Source: Paracoccaceae bacterium
Lineage (GTDB): Bacteria; Pseudomonadota; Alphaproteobacteria; Rhodobacterales; Rhodobacteraceae
NCBI GenBank assembly: GCA_003561595.1
Contig: PWWF01000292.1
Span: 1-15,291, forward strand
Direction: 5' to 3'
DNA: 15,291 bases
Part shown: piece after piece, positions 13,647-15,291 of the stretch
How the letters are laid out: the number at the start of each line of letters is the position of its first letter
Position numbering within the stretch: the first letter of the stretch is position 1
The notes under the pieces: model-generated
Seen by the model: the letters and a program-made list of their open reading frames with translations, nothing else
Database searches by the model: none
What the model was told of the DNA's origin: nothing
Made by a program: the position numbers and the translations under genes

Positions 13647-14495
13647 ATGCCGTTTCATGCCGCCTTGGTCCAGCTATGCTCCAGCGATGACCCGAGCGCG
13701 AACATCCCCGTTCTGCGCGACGCCCTGCGCGAAGCAGCCGCCGCCGGTGCCACGATTGCCCTGACACCAGAGGTCAGCAACTGCGTCTCGACCAGCGCGA
13801 CCCATCAGCGCAGCGTGCTGCGCCTTGAGCATGACGACCCCACCCTTGCAGCCCTGCGCGCCGAGGCACAGGCGCTGGGAATTTGGGTGCTGATCGGCTC
13901 GCTTGCCCTCAGGACCGACGACCCGGATGGTCGCTTCGCCAACCGGTCATTCCTGATCGACCCACAGGGCGACATCCGGGCGCGGTATGACAAGATCCAC
14001 ATGTTCGATGTGCAGGTGTCGGAAACCGAGACCTATCGCGAATCAGCCGGGTTTCGCCCCGGCACGCAGGCCGTGGTGGCGCAGACACCCTTTGCGCCCC
14101 TTGGGCTGAGCATCTGCTATGATCTGCGGTTCCCGCATCTCTACCGGGCGCTGGCGCAAGCCGGGGCACAGGTCCTGACCGTGCCTGCCGCCTTCAGCCC
14201 CGTGACCGGGGCCGCGCATTGGGAAACCCTGCTGCGCGCCCGCGCGATCGAGAGCGGCGCCTTTGTTCTGGCACCTGCGCAAACAGGCCGCCACCCGGCT
14301 GGGCGGGGTCGCGCGCGCAGCACTTACGGGCATTCCATGGCCGTCGCCCCCTGGGGCGAGGTGCTGCTGGACATGGGCGACACTCCCGGCGTCGGGCTGG
14401 TCGAGATCGATCTGGACCGCGCCCGCGACGCCCATGCGCGTGTGCCCTCACTGACCCATGACCGGAAATTCACCAGCCCCGAGACCCTGACATGA
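13647..14495 (+). CDS. Carbon-nitrogen hydrolase, Nit1-like (candidate deaminated-glutathione amidase)
   Basis: A 282-residue cytoplasmic member of the nitrilase superfamily. The catalytic triad is intact: Glu42 (ALTPEVSN), Lys116 (RYDKIHMFDV) and Cys157 (LSICYDLRFP). The KIHMFDV and ICYDLRFP sequences place it in the Nit/NIT1-NIT2 branch. Characterised members hydrolyse deaminated glutathione or omega-amides such as alpha-ketoglutaramate. A location directly after glutaredoxin favours the glutathione-repair role, which is an inference. AGGGCG overlaps the spacer just before ATG 13647, four nucleotides after the grxC stop. The stop codon overlaps the marR start (ATGA), so translation of the two is coupled. 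Length and motifs are normal for the family. Confidence 0.93.
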   Translation: MPFHAALVQLCSSDDPSANIPVLRDALREAAAAGATIALTPEVSNCVSTSATHQRSVLRLEHDDPTLAALRAEAQALGIWVLIGSLALRTDDPDGRFANRSFLIDPQGDIRARYDKIHMFDVQVSETETYRESAGFRPGTQAVVAQTPFAPLGLSICYDLRFPHLYRALAQAGAQVLTVPAAFSPVTGAAHWETLLRARAIESGAFVLAPAQTGRHPAGRGRARSTYGHSMAVAPWGEVLLDMGDTPGVGLVEIDLDRARDAHARVPSLTHDRKFTSPETLT

Positions 14496-14941
14496 CCCGC
14501 GCCCGCACCGATCTGGCCAATGCGCTGTTCAGCGAATTGCTGATGGCCGACCAGCTTGCGCGCAATCGCCTGTCCAAGGTGCTGCCCAAGGGGATGGAAC
14601 TGTCGCATTTCGGCGTTCTGAACCTGCTGAGCAAATATCAGACCGAAATGAGCCCCGCCGAACTGGCCCGCGCCTTTCACGTGACACGCGGGGCCATGAC
14701 CAACACGCTCGCCAAGCTGGAATGGGCCGGATATGTGCATATCCGCCCCGACTGGGACGATGCGCGCCGCAAGATGGTCGCGATCAGCCCCGCCGGGCGC
14801 GCCGCCCGCGATGCCGCGCTGGCGGCGATCACCCCGCTGATCGATCAGGCCGTGCATTCGCTGGGCGAGGAACGCGTGCGCCAGACCATTCCGGTGCTGC
14901 GCAGCCTGCGCCAGCAATTCGGCGATGGCGAAGGGGGTTGA
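14492..14941 (+). CDS. MarR family transcriptional regulator
   Basis: A 149-residue winged-helix DNA-binding protein. The recognition region is MSPAELARAFHVTRGAMTNT followed by LAKLEWAGYVHIRPDWDDAR, then RKMVAISPAGRA for the wing. N- and C-terminal helices form the dimer interface. It contains no cysteine, so it is not an OhrR-type peroxide sensor, and its ligand is unknown. Its ATG overlaps the amidase stop by 4 nt, placing it last in the grxC group. MarR proteins often control their own operon or a neighbour; the targets here cannot be identified from sequence. The next gene, an ECF sigma factor, follows after 81 nt. Confidence 0.93.
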   Translation: MTRARTDLANALFSELLMADQLARNRLSKVLPKGMELSHFGVLNLLSKYQTEMSPAELARAFHVTRGAMTNTLAKLEWAGYVHIRPDWDDARRKMVAISPAGRAARDAALAAITPLIDQAVHSLGEERVRQTIPVLRSLRQQFGDGEGG

Positions 14942-15022
14942 ACCCTGCGCCCCGTTCCATAAGCTGTATTTCAGGTTAATCTTTGCGGCAGTCTTGCCCA
15001 AGCCGGAAAACAGGCGTCTTCG

Positions 15023-15291
15023 ATGCAGGATGACATTGCCGACCTGCTTGAACGCCTCTCGCGACAGGACCGCGCCGCGCTGCGCGCGCTGTATGACCGC
15101 GCCGCACCGAAACTTGTCGGGCTGCTGATCCGTATGCTGGGTAACCGGGCCGAGGCCGAGGATGCGCTTCAGGATGTATTCGTGAAGCTCTGGCAACGGG
15201 CCGCGACGTTTGACCCTGACAAAGGCTCCGGCATGTCCTGGATCTGTGCCATCGCGCGCAACCATGCGCTCGACCTGTTGCGTGCGCGCAA
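15023..15291 (+). CDS. RNA polymerase ECF sigma factor, N-terminal part (truncated by window edge)
   Basis: Eighty-nine codons from ATG 15023 run open off the right edge. The visible part is sigma region 2: LSRQDRAALRALYDRAAPKL, a LLIRMLGNRAEAEDALQDVF segment, then VKLWQRAATFDPDKGSGMSW and CAIARNHALDLLRAR. This matches the ECF group whose members are usually encoded next to a membrane anti-sigma factor, but that gene would be outside the window. Such factors respond to envelope or oxidative stress in relatives. An AGG about 8 nt upstream serves as a weak ribosome site. The frame was identified by direct reading because it has no stop codon in the window. Separate promoter control from marR is likely but unproven. 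Confidence 0.92.
   Translation, partial: MQDDIADLLERLSRQDRAALRALYDRAAPKLVGLLIRMLGNRAEAEDALQDVFVKLWQRAATFDPDKGSGMSWICAIARNHALDLLRAR

Noticed and set aside
1..15291. tRNA, rRNA, CRISPR array, defence or toxin-antitoxin system
   Set aside because: No cloverleaf, regular direct repeats, or recognisable defence or toxin proteins were seen on either strand. The content is mainly housekeeping.

Overview
The window looks like chromosomal DNA of a marine-type alphaproteobacterium, most likely Rhodobacteraceae/Paracoccaceae. That placement is an inference from the high GC, the protein sequences (HemH, TrpA, TAXI-TRAP, a GcvT-fused flavoprotein) and the order methyltransferase / comF / grxC / nitrilase-like, which I recall from that family. 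No database search was possible. Apart from the insertion sequence at the left edge, most of the window is housekeeping and metabolic genes. I found no CRISPR array, phage, toxin-antitoxin or defence system, and no clearly new multigene system.

Layout. Positions 1-639 are the upstream end of an IS66-family element on the minus strand: tnpA, the start of tnpB and a recognisable GTAAGCG terminus. Positions 640-920 hold no convincing gene. A long flavoprotein of the dimethylglycine/sarcosine dehydrogenase type (921-3407, +) converges on a TAXI-type TRAP transporter (binding protein 6939-5965, fused permease 5873-3459, both -), with a strong hairpin between the two convergent stop codons. Next come ychF (-) and trpA (+) in divergent orientation. 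Beyond a shared hairpin lies a CAP-domain lipoprotein (-).

Positions 9892-10208 are a 317-base non-coding gap that leads into a 70-residue exported small protein (10209-10421, +). That gene converges on ferrochelatase hemH (-) across a textbook intrinsic terminator that works in both directions. Upstream of hemH, and possibly co-transcribed with it, is a methyltransferase-like protein (-), divergent from comF (+). A tight plus-strand group follows: grxC, a nitrilase-superfamily Nit1-like amidase and a MarR regulator, with gaps of 4 nt and then a 4-nt overlap. The window ends inside an ECF sigma factor (+).

Working together: the flavoprotein probably demethylates or oxidises an N-methylated amine and passes the one-carbon unit to tetrahydrofolate. 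The TRAP system imports an unidentified organic acid or amino acid. GrxC and the Nit1-like amidase both relate to glutathione chemistry. The items most worth a second look are the small exported protein, the Cys-Pro/His-rich N-terminus of HemH, the methyltransferase-like protein with no visible SAM glycine loop, and several structured intergenic regions.
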